A stretch of DNA of 64,000 nucleotides from Candidatus Marinamargulisbacteria bacterium (lineage in GTDB: Bacteria; Margulisbacteria; Marinamargulisbacteria; UBA817): contig JALQXX010000004.1 of the NCBI GenBank assembly GCA_023262965.1, forward strand, positions 1 to 64,000, read 5' to 3'. This document shows, piece after piece, positions 10,512 through 20,025 of the stretch. The position numbers and the translations under genes are program-made. The notes beneath the pieces were generated by a model. The model was not told the DNA's origin. It ran no database searches and worked only from the letters and a program-made list of their open reading frames with translations. How positions within the stretch are numbered: position 1 is the stretch's first letter; each line of letters opens with the position of its first letter.

Positions 10512-10878
10512 ACCGTTTATAATCGTCATACGACATCAGTGACTGCATATCGTCAGCCACTGTATGTGGGTCGGGCGACACCTTAATTAACCAGCCATCT
10601 TCATAAGGGGACTGATTAATCTGCTCAGGGGCATTGATTAAATCGGCATTAACCGAAACAACCGTTCCACTAATCGGTGAGTAGATGCCTGACACCGTTT
10701 TTACCGATTCAACCGAACCAAATTCATCCCCTTTTGTCACCAAGGACCCAATTTCTGGCAACTCAACATAAACAATTTCCCCTAATTCATCGACGGCATA
10801 TTTTGAAATGCCAATAACAAAACAATCGCCGTCAGCACAAACCCATTCATGATCTTCTGTAAATTGCTGATTTTCCAT
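10495..10878 (-). CDS. gcvH: Glycine cleavage system H protein
   Basis: A lipoyl carrier protein of the glycine cleavage system, 127 residues. The lipoyl-lysine lies in ESVKTVSGIYSP. The N-terminal HEWV segment, the LGEIVYVELPE strand and the C-terminal YEDGWLIKV are typical. A good Shine-Dalgarno sequence (TTGGAGG) precedes the ATG at 10878. No other glycine cleavage gene (gcvT, gcvP, lpd) or lipoate ligase is in the window, so its partners are elsewhere. It might alternatively serve only as a lipoyl relay. Confidence 0.95.
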   Translation of the reverse strand: MENQQFTEDHEWVCADGDCFVIGISKYAVDELGEIVYVELPEIGSLVTKGDEFGSVESVKTVSGIYSPISGTVVSVNADLINAPEQINQSPYEDGWLIKVSPDPHTVADDMQSLMSYDDYKRFIDTL

Positions 10879-11058
10879 ATATCAAACCTCCAAATAATAT
10901 ATCTATTTCTTGTAGAGTATCACTCAACAAAAGCATTCATCAAGATTATCTCCTCAAAATTTTCAGGAAGGCCGCTAATCAATGGCAAAATGGACCCACC
11001 CCCCATTCATTTTAATCGAGTCGTTTACAAATGCGATGTCATTCCGTACCCTATATGT

Positions 11059-11547
11059 ATGAGCAACGAGCCATTCGACCCTGATTCACCATGGCATCAT
11101 TTATTCAAGACCAACGATTATGCCGGTATTATTGAACATGCATCTACAAAAGACTGTAATGATGATACTGAATCCCTGTATTTGGGCATTGCCTACTATA
11201 AAACATCGCAATGGCACCTGGCCAACACCATTTTTGATGACCTATATGCCCGAAACCCCCATCCTGAAATTGCCGTATATCGGATTATTAGCCGCATAAA
11301 ATACGGGGATATCGACGAAGCGATGCAGGCATATCAGCTATTGTGCGACCAGCAAAATCCCATCATTCACAATTACCTCATCAATCAGAATACCCAAGCT
11401 GCCCTTGAACATATTCTATTGTTAGCGGCAATTCCCTTGAACCTATCGCCCCCCCATACCCAACCAACCGGTTTACTCGATATGCTTCATACATACCAAT
11501 ATAACAAATTGGCTCAAAAACTCCTAGCAACACAACCCCATCAATGA
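11059..11547 (+). CDS. Hypothetical TPR-like protein
   Basis: I do not recognise a named family. From ATG 11059 the product is 162 residues. Residues about 35-110 look like two tetratricopeptide-type helical pairs (ESLYLGIAYYKTSQW, then AVYRIISRIKYGDIDEA), suggesting a small protein-binding scaffold. There is no signal peptide or membrane segment in this form. The start is uncertain. The frame stays open upstream to 10849, with another ATG at 10990, but that part would encode an unconvincing hydrophobic and basic stretch. It sits in a tight plus-strand pair with the DUF2177 gene, 13 bases downstream. Confidence 0.6.
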   Translation: MSNEPFDPDSPWHHLFKTNDYAGIIEHASTKDCNDDTESLYLGIAYYKTSQWHLANTIFDDLYARNPHPEIAVYRIISRIKYGDIDEAMQAYQLLCDQQNPIIHNYLINQNTQAALEHILLLAAIPLNLSPPHTQPTGLLDMLHTYQYNKLAQKLLATQPHQ

Positions 11548-11553
11548 TATAGT
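11545..11553 (+). promoter_or_regulatory. Extended -10 promoter box of the DUF2177 gene
   Basis: TGATATAGT ends 7 bases before ATG 11561 and overlaps the stop codon of the previous gene. It matches the TGRTAnAnT box seen before several other genes. No Shine-Dalgarno sequence is present. Confidence 0.5.
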
Positions 11554-11560
11554 GGCAATT

Positions 11561-11959
11561 ATGTCTACTTTAGGATCTTTTTTTATATCTCTTGTTATTT
11601 TTTTAGGCATTGACCTCCTATGGTTGGGTGTTATTGCCCGTCCCGTTTATCATCATTATATGAAGCATTTACTACGCGATTCCCCCAACTGGCCCGTTGC
11701 ATTTCTGTTTTATGCCATATTCGTGTTGGGATTATTCATTATCGCCATTTATCCGGCTCTCGCCAAAAAAGACTTGAATCATGCATTAAAAATGGGTATT
11801 TTTTACGGATTCTTTACTTATATGACCTACGACTTAACGAATTGGGCCGTTTTAAAGGAATGGCCTTGGCAAATTGTTGTTGTTGATATTGCATGGGGAA
11901 CAATCCTTGCAATGACTGTTGCCGGACTCAGCACCTTTATTTTATTAAAAATAGGATAA
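11561..11959 (+). CDS. DUF2177 family membrane protein
   Basis: A 132-residue integral membrane protein with four predicted helices. Family features are the N-terminal GIDLLWLGVIARP and the later YMTYDLTNWAVLKEW and IVVVDIAWG segments, which match DUF2177. The biochemical function is unknown. From memory, DUF2177 genes often accompany cyclopropane-synthase-like, DUF1365 and DUF1295 genes in singlet-oxygen or photo-stress regulons of proteobacteria. Here that partner operon is about 22 kb away (33722-38493). I choose ATG 11561 rather than GTG 11552, because the promoter box overlaps the latter. Confidence 0.85.
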   Translation: MSTLGSFFISLVIFLGIDLLWLGVIARPVYHHYMKHLLRDSPNWPVAFLFYAIFVLGLFIIAIYPALAKKDLNHALKMGIFYGFFTYMTYDLTNWAVLKEWPWQIVVVDIAWGTILAMTVAGLSTFILLKIG

Positions 11960-11964
11960 CCTGT

Positions 11965-12585
11965 TTATCCCGGTTTATTGCTGCGACGCTGTCGTAACGG
12001 AATCGCTATCACAATACCCGAAACAATGAGAACGAACCAAACCAGACCGCTGACAAACCACACCCATCGAAAAGACTTCCCATTGGCCCACCCCACATGC
12101 CATTCATATACCCGCTGTGCAAACGATATCGGCTGCTGTTTCTGAATAACCCAAGCCTCTTGGTTATCACGGACCCATATAGCCGCATTTGTGGCAACCA
12201 ACAATCGATTGTCATGCCGATATAGATGTGTAATAGGACCGTTTGTAGCCGGTGATTCCTGAAACACCCATCGTATGGGATTTCGCAGTGTCGATACAAT
12301 ACCGCCATACCCCAACGCCACATCAATGTGATTGTCGGTGCAGGATACGGCCGTTACCATTCCCAATGGAAACGGTATTTGATCAACAGCTATGGATACG
12401 CCATACCACGATGTGTTGGTAACCCCTATCCATTCCCCCGTATCACACAAAGCGGTTGCCCGAAATCCATAACGGGCATCGCTACGATACAGAAGGTACA
12501 TACCCGTAAGAATGAGTACCACCGTAGGCCCCACCAATATCAGTCCCATATATGTATGCCATTGTCGAATGATCCGTTGCATCAT
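11965..12585 (-). CDS. PepSY-associated transmembrane protein
   Basis: A 206-residue protein with an N-terminal helix (about 12-32), a periplasmic domain of about 130 residues, and a C-terminal helix (about 170-195) ending in a basic tail. The first helix with RQWHTYMG and the paired HVGW before the last helix match PepSY-type transmembrane proteins that place a heme or electron-transfer domain at the membrane. It is the third gene of an operon with an FMN-binding protein and a porin, so it is probably the inner-membrane electron entry for the flavoprotein. That role is inference. Confidence 0.7.
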   Translation of the reverse strand: MMQRIIRQWHTYMGLILVGPTVVLILTGMYLLYRSDARYGFRATALCDTGEWIGVTNTSWYGVSIAVDQIPFPLGMVTAVSCTDNHIDVALGYGGIVSTLRNPIRWVFQESPATNGPITHLYRHDNRLLVATNAAIWVRDNQEAWVIQKQQPISFAQRVYEWHVGWANGKSFRWVWFVSGLVWFVLIVSGIVIAIPLRQRRSNKPG

Positions 12586-12614
12586 CTGTTATGATACGGT
12601 ATACACGCTCATTT

Positions 12615-13136
12615 TCACAGTAATGTGTGAAGCGTTACCAGCAACCGTCGAACGCCATTGGCTATCGCAATGGCGGATACCGTTGCTCCCGAAACCGGGG
12701 TAATATCCTGATATACCCGAATCGGATCGGTAACCCGTCGCTGTCTAAATTGCTTTAAAAAACGTTTTTTACGAACCTCATCCCCATAGGGCTCACGGTA
12801 CGTCATTACCACAATCCCCTTAACAAATAAATCCGATGTGAATGCAACAAAAAATGTAATCGGCTCGTGTTTTCCAAGTTCATTTGTAACAACCCCATAT
12901 CCCTGAAGGGTATCTTCCTTGTGAAAGGTATAGACGGTAATCTCATCATTCGGAATGGCCATATGCAACGTCGATTCCATGGCCTCCCTTTGCTCCGCTG
13001 AAATGGGTATGCGTCGAGAATCCACCTGATGCAATGGAAACACCTGCTGAAAGGCCTCGTCTTGAGTTGAATACACGGTCTCCATATAGCCGTATACAAT
13101 GCTCTTGACTAAAAGCACAATCAGCAAAACACGCAT
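12615..13136 (-). CDS. Exported FMN-binding domain protein
   Basis: A 173-residue protein with an N-terminal signal or anchor and one FMN-binding domain. The motif PVSGATVSA near residue 147 matches the SGAT(S/T) site at which the threonine of NqrC/RnfG-type proteins is covalently flavinylated by ApbE. Such proteins carry electrons outside the cytoplasmic membrane. It starts 5 bases after the porin stop, and the PepSY protein follows 29 bases later. No apbE is in this window. Electron acceptor and direction of flow are unknown. Confidence 0.82.
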   Translation of the reverse strand: MRVLLIVLLVKSIVYGYMETVYSTQDEAFQQVFPLHQVDSRRIPISAEQREAMESTLHMAIPNDEITVYTFHKEDTLQGYGVVTNELGKHEPITFFVAFTSDLFVKGIVVMTYREPYGDEVRKKRFLKQFRQRRVTDPIRVYQDITPVSGATVSAIAIANGVRRLLVTLHTLL

Positions 13137-13141
13137 ATAGT

Positions 13142-14170
13142 TTAAAAACCCACTGCCACCGAAGCGGATAGTATCCCCTCCGACGCCTCATCTGCTTGGG
13201 TTTGAACAGCATAGTCCATTTTATAAACCAAGGTGGATGTTGGACGAATAGCCATACCTAGCGACAATCGGTTTTTATGGCCTTTTTGATCATCGGAGGC
13301 CACCAAATCTACCCATTCTATGCGTGCCAATGCATAAATAGGCAATCCAATCCAAGCGGCCATATTGTAGCGCGCACCCACGGTATACCCATTGGCATTA
13401 TTGTTATAGCCATCAGAATACCATGCAGCTTCCATATGCGCCTGCCATGGCCCACGCGTGTATACCGTATCCAATCCTGTTAATAATTGCTGTGACGATC
13501 CATAATACGTGCTAAACCCAAACGAGCTATTGATTGTCGGGGACATATTCATCCGAGCAACAAACGCCTTAGCGGTATCCGTATCCGTTTTAAAATTGGG
13601 TCGCATACCCCGAAGCCCCTTTGTTTCAGAAAACGTATTCTCATGATCCAGTCCATTAACAACATAGACCTCATACCCCACCTCCGCATCCTGAATATCC
13701 ACCGTCCCCCATCCCCCGACTCCCGTATCCACCCATGTAGTGGGTATCACATAGGTATTCACCAATGATCGGGCCGTATAATCCCGTAAATCCGAATCAT
13801 GAGCATTGTTGAGCCGTCCCACCGGAACCAAAATCATACCGGTTCGAATCGTCAACCAATCACTGGTTTTATAATCCACCCATGCCTGCTCAATTTTAAT
13901 TTCCCCTTTTTGATTTGTGGATGAATCATTGGTGACCGCACCACCGTACTCATACTCGACCTCTGAGTTAAACAACACATTTTCCGCCAATTGCGCCCCT
14001 ACCTGTATCACCAAGCGGTGCGCCCTAAAGGTTGATACCGTATCATCCGAAATAAACTCCATATCCATATACCCACCAACCTGCGTGCGATGGATGGGCC
14101 TATCGTATACCGTAATGGCCTCCAATCCCACTGAAATAATGGCTAAAACAAGCACAAATACATACGCCAT
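13142..14170 (-). CDS. Outer-membrane porin-like beta-barrel protein
   Basis: A 342-residue protein with a signal peptide (about 1-18) and then alternating amphipathic strands through to a terminal phenylalanine, as expected of an outer-membrane barrel. Segments such as EYEYGG, KIEQAWVDYK and TIRTGMILVPVGRLNN resemble phosphate-selective (OprO/P-like) or general porins. The substrate is unknown. It leads an operon with the FMN-binding and PepSY genes. Two adjacent palindromes upstream of it suggest regulated expression. The Shine-Dalgarno-like AAAGGCGG precedes the ATG at 14170. Confidence 0.75.
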   Translation of the reverse strand: MAYVFVLVLAIISVGLEAITVYDRPIHRTQVGGYMDMEFISDDTVSTFRAHRLVIQVGAQLAENVLFNSEVEYEYGGAVTNDSSTNQKGEIKIEQAWVDYKTSDWLTIRTGMILVPVGRLNNAHDSDLRDYTARSLVNTYVIPTTWVDTGVGGWGTVDIQDAEVGYEVYVVNGLDHENTFSETKGLRGMRPNFKTDTDTAKAFVARMNMSPTINSSFGFSTYYGSSQQLLTGLDTVYTRGPWQAHMEAAWYSDGYNNNANGYTVGARYNMAAWIGLPIYALARIEWVDLVASDDQKGHKNRLSLGMAIRPTSTLVYKMDYAVQTQADEASEGILSASVAVGF

Positions 14171-14198
14171 ATAAACCGCCTTTCTTAATGCATTTAAT

Positions 14199-14226
14199 TG
14201 ATACTAAGTATCAGTATTAAAATACT
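14199..14226. promoter_or_regulatory. Twin palindromes upstream of the porin operon
   Basis: TGATACT-A-AGTATCA at 14199-14213 is a perfect 7-base-arm palindrome. It abuts AGTATT-AA-AATACT at 14213-14226, which has perfect 6-base arms. They lie 29-56 bases before the porin start, in the 143-base gap shared with the divergent acetyltransferase gene. The layout suggests a dimeric repressor site overlapping the promoter. The regulator is unknown, and the site is not a good match to a classical Fur box. Confidence 0.6.
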
Positions 14227-14313
14227 CTCATGATTTTTGAATTGTGTAAATACCCTCGTTAACAAATAAACGAAAATGTGATTGACTATACAGTTAGGAG
14301 GTAACCAACGTTT

Positions 14314-14811
14314 ATGCTGACATTTTCATTAGCCACAGATGACGATTTTGATGCCATATGGCCTATTTTTCATGCGGTTGTTCAATCTGGGACCACCTAT
14401 GTTTATGCCCCCACCACATCCAAAGAATCTGCCCATACAATTTGGATGGAGCAGCCGCGCCAAACCTATATTGCCCGAAATGCTGAAAATAAGGTGGTTG
14501 GCACGTATTACATTCAAGAAAACCGACCCGATTTAGGCAATCATATTTGCCGCTGCGGATTTATGGTATCACCGGATTTTCGCAAGCAAGGGGTTGGGCA
14601 AGCACTGTGTGAACATTCACTTGTAACGGCACTTACCCTTGGATTTCGCGCCATGCAGTTTAGCTATGTTGTATCCACCAATCATGCCGCCATTCGCCTA
14701 TGGTTAAAAATGGGATTTACCCATATTGGGACGGTTCCGAATGGATTTCGTCACGCCGTGTTGGGGTACGTGGATATTTGGATTATGTACAAATCCTTAA
14801 CGGATAGCTAA
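14314..14811 (+). CDS. GNAT family N-acetyltransferase
   Basis: A 165-residue acetyl-CoA-dependent acyltransferase of the GNAT fold. The acetyl-CoA pyrophosphate loop is seen as VSPDFRKQGVGQAL (about residues 89-102), followed by the helix and NHAAIRLWLKMGF typical of motif B. The substrate cannot be predicted. A strong Shine-Dalgarno sequence (TAGGAGGT) precedes ATG 14314. It diverges from the porin operon and overlaps the convergent ABC-F gene by 15 bases. Confidence 0.9.
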   Translation: MLTFSLATDDDFDAIWPIFHAVVQSGTTYVYAPTTSKESAHTIWMEQPRQTYIARNAENKVVGTYYIQENRPDLGNHICRCGFMVSPDFRKQGVGQALCEHSLVTALTLGFRAMQFSYVVSTNHAAIRLWLKMGFTHIGTVPNGFRHAVLGYVDIWIMYKSLTDS

Positions 14812-16413
14812 TACTTTCTCTTGATAGGTTTTATTGTGAACAAAATCCTCAAATCCACCCATATAATCCACATAACCTTTGGGCGAAACTTCAATAATCC
14901 GTGTGGCTACCGTTGATAACAATTCCACATCATGGGTTGCAAATATCATGACTTCTGAAAACTGATTGAACCCATCATTTAATGCGGATATCGCCTCCAA
15001 ATCCAAGTGGTCGGTTGGTTCATCAAACAATAACACATTGCCTTGCTGAACCATCATCCGTGCAAACATCGCCCGTGCTTTCTCGCCTCCCGATAACACC
15101 GAAACGGACTTCAGGGCATCATCCCCAGAAAACAACATACGTCCCAAATACCCACGAATGGTTTGCAAATCCACGGAAACATCCACCGCTTGCAGCCATT
15201 CCAATAGGGTATCGTTGGTACTAAAATACGCACTATTATCTTTGGGGAAGTAGGTATGGGTGGTTGTCTCTCCCCATTCAACCGTACCGGAATCGGGAAT
15301 AATGTCCCCAGCTAAAATACCCAAAAGGGTGGTTTTTGACAACGACTGCATCCCCGTTAATGCCACTTTTTGACCCCGTTCAATTGAAAAGCTCACATTT
15401 TTTAATACAGTCACCCCATCAACCGCGTGCGAGACGTTGCGTATAGACACAATCTTCGTACCGCATTTACGATTCGGTGTAAACTGAATAAAAGGGGATC
15501 GTCGTTTGGACTCCGGCAATTCATCAGGCCGCAACTGTTCAATTAATTTTTTGCGCGATGTGGCCTGTTTGGACTTGGACGCATTTGCCGAAAATCGACG
15601 CACAAAATCTTCCAATTCTTTAATCTTTTGCTCCGACTTTTTATTTTTTTCTTCTTGCTGATGACGAAATAATTCACTGGATTGTTTCCAAAAATCGTAA
15701 TTACCTGGATAAATTTTAACATTTCCGAAATCAACATCCGCAATATGCGTGCACACTTTGTTAAGAAAATGTCGATCATGGGATACCACAATAACCGTTT
15801 TTTCGTATTGAATAATTTTTTCCTCTAGCCATAATGCTGTATGATAATCCAGCTGGTTGGTGGGCTCGTCCAATAGCAATACATCCGGATTACCAAAAAG
15901 CGCTTGGCCCAACAATACGCGAACCTTTTGACTCGCATCCAACTGATTCATTTTTTGCATATGATAGTCGTTTGGTATCCCCAATTCATCCAGCAAGCTG
16001 GCCGCTTGTGCCTCTTTTTCATACCCATCCATATCATTGTAATCCGCTTCATATTGGGCCACAGCCATGCCATCGGCCTCACTCATTTCAGGTAAGGCAT
16101 AAATCCGATTTCGCTCAGCATAACACGCATATAATGGCTTGTCGCCCATAATAATCGTATCCAAAACCGTGTGGTCATCAAATTGAAATTGGTTCTGATT
16201 TAACATAGACAATGTGGTCTGTTTATCTTTCGCCACATGCCCTTCTGTAGAGGCCATTTCTCCATACAAAATTTTTAAAAGCGTGGACTTACCAGCACCG
16301 TTTGCACCAATTAACCCATAACAATTTCCGGGCGAAAATTCAACGCAAACATTTTCAAATAATTTTTTCTTTCCAAAAGAAACGCCTAAATTAACGGTTG
16401 CTAACATTTTCAA
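14797..16413 (-). CDS. ybiT: ABC-F ATPase, YbiT type
   Basis: A soluble twin-ATPase protein of the ABC-F family, which acts on ribosomes. Over 538 residues it aligns well with YbiT, including GNCYGLIGANGAGKST (first Walker A), RIYALPEMSEADG, and the linker RFSANASKSKQATSR. The second ATPase has LSGGEKARAMF and LLFDEPTDHLD. Its Walker A reads GMQSLSKTT instead of GxxGxGKST, so two of the glycines expected in the loop are missing while the lysine remains. The second site may bind nucleotide poorly. The first site looks intact. Confidence 0.9.
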   Translation of the reverse strand: MKMLATVNLGVSFGKKKLFENVCVEFSPGNCYGLIGANGAGKSTLLKILYGEMASTEGHVAKDKQTTLSMLNQNQFQFDDHTVLDTIIMGDKPLYACYAERNRIYALPEMSEADGMAVAQYEADYNDMDGYEKEAQAASLLDELGIPNDYHMQKMNQLDASQKVRVLLGQALFGNPDVLLLDEPTNQLDYHTALWLEEKIIQYEKTVIVVSHDRHFLNKVCTHIADVDFGNVKIYPGNYDFWKQSSELFRHQQEEKNKKSEQKIKELEDFVRRFSANASKSKQATSRKKLIEQLRPDELPESKRRSPFIQFTPNRKCGTKIVSIRNVSHAVDGVTVLKNVSFSIERGQKVALTGMQSLSKTTLLGILAGDIIPDSGTVEWGETTTHTYFPKDNSAYFSTNDTLLEWLQAVDVSVDLQTIRGYLGRMLFSGDDALKSVSVLSGGEKARAMFARMMVQQGNVLLFDEPTDHLDLEAISALNDGFNQFSEVMIFATHDVELLSTVATRIIEVSPKGYVDYMGGFEDFVHNKTYQEKVLAIR

Positions 16414-16576
16414 TCTCCATTCATCATACTCCTAACTATCAATGCTATAAGCATACTAAATGTCACACTCACTCACAAGACATGGCGTATTTATGGGCCA
16501 ATATGTCCATTTTTTAATCACATAACCTGGCATATGGCTGTGATAGAAATTGTTATTAGAAACGGAGGATTATTAT

Positions 16577-19165
16577 ATGCATTCATTATCACTAACCCAA
16601 AAAGCTCACGCGGTATTAGACCATGCGGCTCAATTGAGTACTCGCAAGCGGCATACTCACATTGAGCCATTGCACATATCGATTGGGTTAATGACGGTAT
16701 CGGATACCATCATTACCCCCCTACTCGATTCTATTACTAAACATCGATCCAAAATGGCGACAACATTAACACAATCGCTCGAATCATTGCCCACATTGCA
16801 TCATGCCCCGGACACCGCGACTCTAAGTTCTGCTAGTCAAGCCAGTATCACAGCCGCACAATCCCTGGCTCAAAAAATGGGGGATGCCTACATTAGTTGT
16901 GAACACCTCTTGCTGGGGATATTGCAATCCGACACCACCATTCGTGACATTGCCGCTACGTATGGGGTAACCCAAGCCGCCATTATGCCGGTACTGCACA
17001 CCATCCGTGGCACCAATCCGATTACAACCGATACCCCCGAAACACACACCAATTTATTGGCACGATTCACCATTGATATCACTCAAAAGGCGCGCGATGG
17101 AAAGCTGGACCCTGTGATTGGCCGAGATGACGATAGCCGTCGCATTATTCAAATTTTGGCCCGAAGAAACAAAAATAATCCCATTTTAATTGGGGAGCCC
17201 GGCGTCGGAAAAACCGCCCTGATTGAGGGATTGGCTCAACGAATTGCCTCCGGAGATGTTCCAGACATACTTAAAAACAAAACGGTGCTATCGTTGGATA
17301 TGAGTGGCCTTGTTGCCGGTGCTAAATACCGCGGGGAATTCGAAGAGCGGTTAAAACAGATTATTCATGATATTCAAGAGAACGGAAATAGTATTTTATT
17401 TATTGATGAAGTTCACACCATTATGAAAGCCGGTGGCGGGGAAGGCAGTATTGATGCCGCCAACATTCTAAAGCCAGCCCTTGCACGTGGCGAACTGCAT
17501 TGCATTGGGGCAACAACACTCAATGAATACCGATTGCATATTGAAAAAGATGCCGCAATTGAACGTCGATTCCAACCCGTATATGTATCGGAACCCTCAA
17601 CCGAGGACGCCATTGCTATTTTGCGAGGCATTAAAGAAAAATATGAAATTCATCATGGCATAAAAATTCTAGACGAAGCCATTATTGCCGCGGTTGAACT
17701 ATCCAAACGGTACATTACGGATCGATTTTTACCGGATAAGGCCATAGATTTGATGGATGAAGCCGGTGCCAAATTGCGTATGACAATCGATAGCATGCCC
17801 GAAGCCATCGATGATCGTAATCGAAAAGTCATTCAACTCGAAATCGAACGTCAAGCAATCATGAAAGATAATCACCCGTCATCTGACAAGAAATTAACGG
17901 ATATTGATGCGGCTTTATCGCAAGCAAAAGACGATCTACGTCGTTTAAAGGCTATTTGGGAAAATGAAAAACAACACCTTTATCGTATTCGCACCCTCAA
18001 AGAAACCATTGAGCAACTCAAACACACCGAGCTCATGGAACAGCGCGCGGGAAACTACGAAGCGGCATCCATCATCCGGTTTAAAGAACGGCCTGAAGCG
18101 GAGGCGGCGTTGGCACAATCTACCGCAGAAGCCACTAGCCGTCACAACCAATTTTTAAAAGAAATGGTCGATGAACATGACATTGCCGATATTGTCTCCA
18201 AATGGACAGGTATTCCTTTAACCAAATTGACCGCCACAACCCATGACAACCTACGCGATGCGTATGATTATTTGCGGAAACGCGTAATTGGCCAAGATGC
18301 GGCCGTTCGGGTGGTATCGGATGCCATTATTCGATCACATGCCGGCTTAAATGACCCCAACCAACCCATTGGTTCGTTCTTATTTTTAGGGCCAACCGGG
18401 GTTGGAAAAACCGAGCTAGCCAAATCATTAGCGCATTTATTATTTGATTCTGAAACGCATTTAGTGCGTATTGATATGAGCGAGTATACCGAAAAGCACA
18501 GTGTCGCACGGCTCATTGGCTCCCCACCTGGCTACGTGGGTCACGATCAGGGCGGCCAATTGACCGAAGCGGTTCGTCGTCGCCCTTATTCCTTACTACT
18601 ATTTGACGAAATTGAAAAAGCCCACCCTGACGTTCACCCGATTTTGCTGCAAGTACTAGATGATGGTCATTTGACCGATGGCCAAGGACGTCATGTGGAT
18701 TTTAAAAACACCGTGATTATTATGACATCCAATATTGCAAGTGAGGCTATATTAGCCCAATCCCCTAACTGTAAGGCCATTATTCAAGCGGCATTACAAC
18801 GGCATTTCAAACCCGAGTTTTTAAACCGTATTGATGATATTGCCGTATTTAATCCACTGGATAACCAAGCGCTTATTCCCATTTTGGATATGCAACTTGA
18901 TCGAACACAAGCACTGCTTAAAGGCGATGACATTCAATTGCATGTAACCGATGCCGCGAAGGCCTGGCTCATTAAACATGGCGTTGATCCACTCAACGGG
19001 GCACGTCCATTAAAACGGCTAATCAAACATCGTATTCACACCGAGTTGGCCAAACAACGCATAAATCAGGTATTAATGCCGCATCACATAGTGACTATTG
19101 ACGCGCTACATGACGATTTATTCATAACACCTTCCGATCCGAATCGTGATTCAAAAAAGACCTAA
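16577..19165 (+). CDS. clpB: ATP-dependent disaggregase ClpB
   Basis: A hexameric AAA+ chaperone that, with DnaK, extracts proteins from aggregates. The product is 862 residues. It has an N-terminal Clp repeat domain (1-145), a first ATPase (GEPGVGKT, about residue 210), a coiled-coil middle domain (about 400-520), and a second ATPase (GPTGVGKTE, about 610). The arginine-rich C-terminal segment [12 protein letters not shown] is also present. I choose ATG 16577 because GGAGGA lies just upstream. An in-frame TTG at 16550 would add 9 residues. The 163-base gap before it shows neither a CIRCE element nor a clear heat-shock promoter. Confidence 0.97.
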   Translation: MHSLSLTQKAHAVLDHAAQLSTRKRHTHIEPLHISIGLMTVSDTIITPLLDSITKHRSKMATTLTQSLESLPTLHHAPDTATLSSASQASITAAQSLAQKMGDAYISCEHLLLGILQSDTTIRDIAATYGVTQAAIMPVLHTIRGTNPITTDTPETHTNLLARFTIDITQKARDGKLDPVIGRDDDSRRIIQILARRNKNNPILIGEPGVGKTALIEGLAQRIASGDVPDILKNKTVLSLDMSGLVAGAKYRGEFEERLKQIIHDIQENGNSILFIDEVHTIMKAGGGEGSIDAANILKPALARGELHCIGATTLNEYRLHIEKDAAIERRFQPVYVSEPSTEDAIAILRGIKEKYEIHHGIKILDEAIIAAVELSKRYITDRFLPDKAIDLMDEAGAKLRMTIDSMPEAIDDRNRKVIQLEIERQAIMKDNHPSSDKKLTDIDAALSQAKDDLRRLKAIWENEKQHLYRIRTLKETIEQLKHTELMEQRAGNYEAASIIRFKERPEAEAALAQSTAEATSRHNQFLKEMVDEHDIADIVSKWTGIPLTKLTATTHDNLRDAYDYLRKRVIGQDAAVRVVSDAIIRSHAGLNDPNQPIGSFLFLGPTGVGKTELAKSLAHLLFDSETHLVRIDMSEYTEKHSVARLIGSPPGYVGHDQGGQLTEAVRRRPYSLLLFDEIEKAHPDVHPILLQVLDDGHLTDGQGRHVDFKNTVIIMTSNIASEAILAQSPNCKAIIQAALQRHFKPEFLNRIDDIAVFNPLDNQALIPILDMQLDRTQALLKGDDIQLHVTDAAKAWLIKHGVDPLNGARPLKRLIKHRIHTELAKQRINQVLMPHHIVTIDALHDDLFITPSDPNRDSKKT

Positions 19166-19253
19166 ATTATAGCTAGTCATTTGCCCATTTTTCGACTAAA
19201 ATGGTCCCATAAACAGTTATTATTGACTATTAATACTATTATAGAGGTGCATT

Positions 19254-19865
19254 ATGACAACACTAAAAAAAGAATCTGAATTGGAACTACCTGCCATATT
19301 AAAAAAAGACTCCGAATCGGGCAAAAAATTTGCCAAAGCCATTCGAAACGAAGGGAATGTGCCAGCTGTTATTTACGGTCAGAAAAAACCCCCTGTTGCC
19401 ATATCGCTTGATCCGGTTTATTTGGTTAAGCAACTCAACGCGAGCGATTACAAGCGCAATCAAATTTTTGTGATCACCATTGACGGTGCCCAATCCGAGC
19501 GTGTTATTGCCAAAGATATTAATGTTAATCCCGTAAACAATCAGTTCATTCATGTTGATTTTTTGCGTGTAAACGATAACGATCCCATTCAAGTGAATAT
19601 CCCCGTTCGCACAAATGGTATATCCGCTGGTCAGCGTTTGGGCGGGGTTTTGGTACGTCCTAAATCAGCTGTCTTGATTGAGTGTTTACCCCAAGATATT
19701 CCCGTTGAAATTGTTGTGGATGTTACGGATTTAAAAATTGGTGAGAACATTCGGACGCATCAGTTATCCGTATCGGGTTCTCAAAAAGTAATATCCAACC
19801 CTAACGATATCTTGATTAAAATTGAATCAACAAAATTGTCAAAAGCGGCAACAGCTGAATCGTAG
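19254..19865 (+). CDS. rplY: Ribosomal protein bL25, long CTC form
   Basis: Binds 5S rRNA in the large ribosomal subunit. The 203 residues match the long CTC form, with an N-terminal L25 domain (FAKAIRNEGNVPAVIYG, about 25-40) and a C-terminal beta domain (INVNPVNNQFIHVDFLRV onward). The Shine-Dalgarno AGAGGTG precedes ATG 19254. It follows clpB by 88 bases, which fits the general-stress association of CTC proteins, but the two may have separate promoters. A hairpin terminator follows. Confidence 0.95.
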   Translation: MTTLKKESELELPAILKKDSESGKKFAKAIRNEGNVPAVIYGQKKPPVAISLDPVYLVKQLNASDYKRNQIFVITIDGAQSERVIAKDINVNPVNNQFIHVDFLRVNDNDPIQVNIPVRTNGISAGQRLGGVLVRPKSAVLIECLPQDIPVEIVVDVTDLKIGENIRTHQLSVSGSQKVISNPNDILIKIESTKLSKAATAES

Positions 19866-19888
19866 TTATTCCTTTTATTAAATCACAT

Positions 19889-19925
19889 AAAAGCCCTCTT
19901 ATTTATGGATAAGAAGGCTTTTTTA
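19889..19925 (+). terminator. Intrinsic terminator after rplY
   Basis: AAAGCC-C-TCTTAT pairs with ATAAGA-A-GGCTTT around a 6-base loop, with one mismatch, followed by a T tract. The A tract on its left side means it could also serve the convergent rpoD transcript. Confidence 0.85.
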
Positions 19926-20025
19926 TTTAAGAAACCGTTTCAAAAACGGTATGATTGTTTTATGCCTAACTCAAAAATAATTGCAGGCTTATATTGTCAC
20001 CAATAATACCAAATGTTTTACAAGA

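Noticed and set aside
16414-16576. CIRCE element or heat-shock promoter before clpB
   Set aside because: ATGCT-ATA-AGCAT is a short palindrome, but TTAGCACTC-N9-GAGTGCTAA is absent and no heat-shock consensus is convincing.
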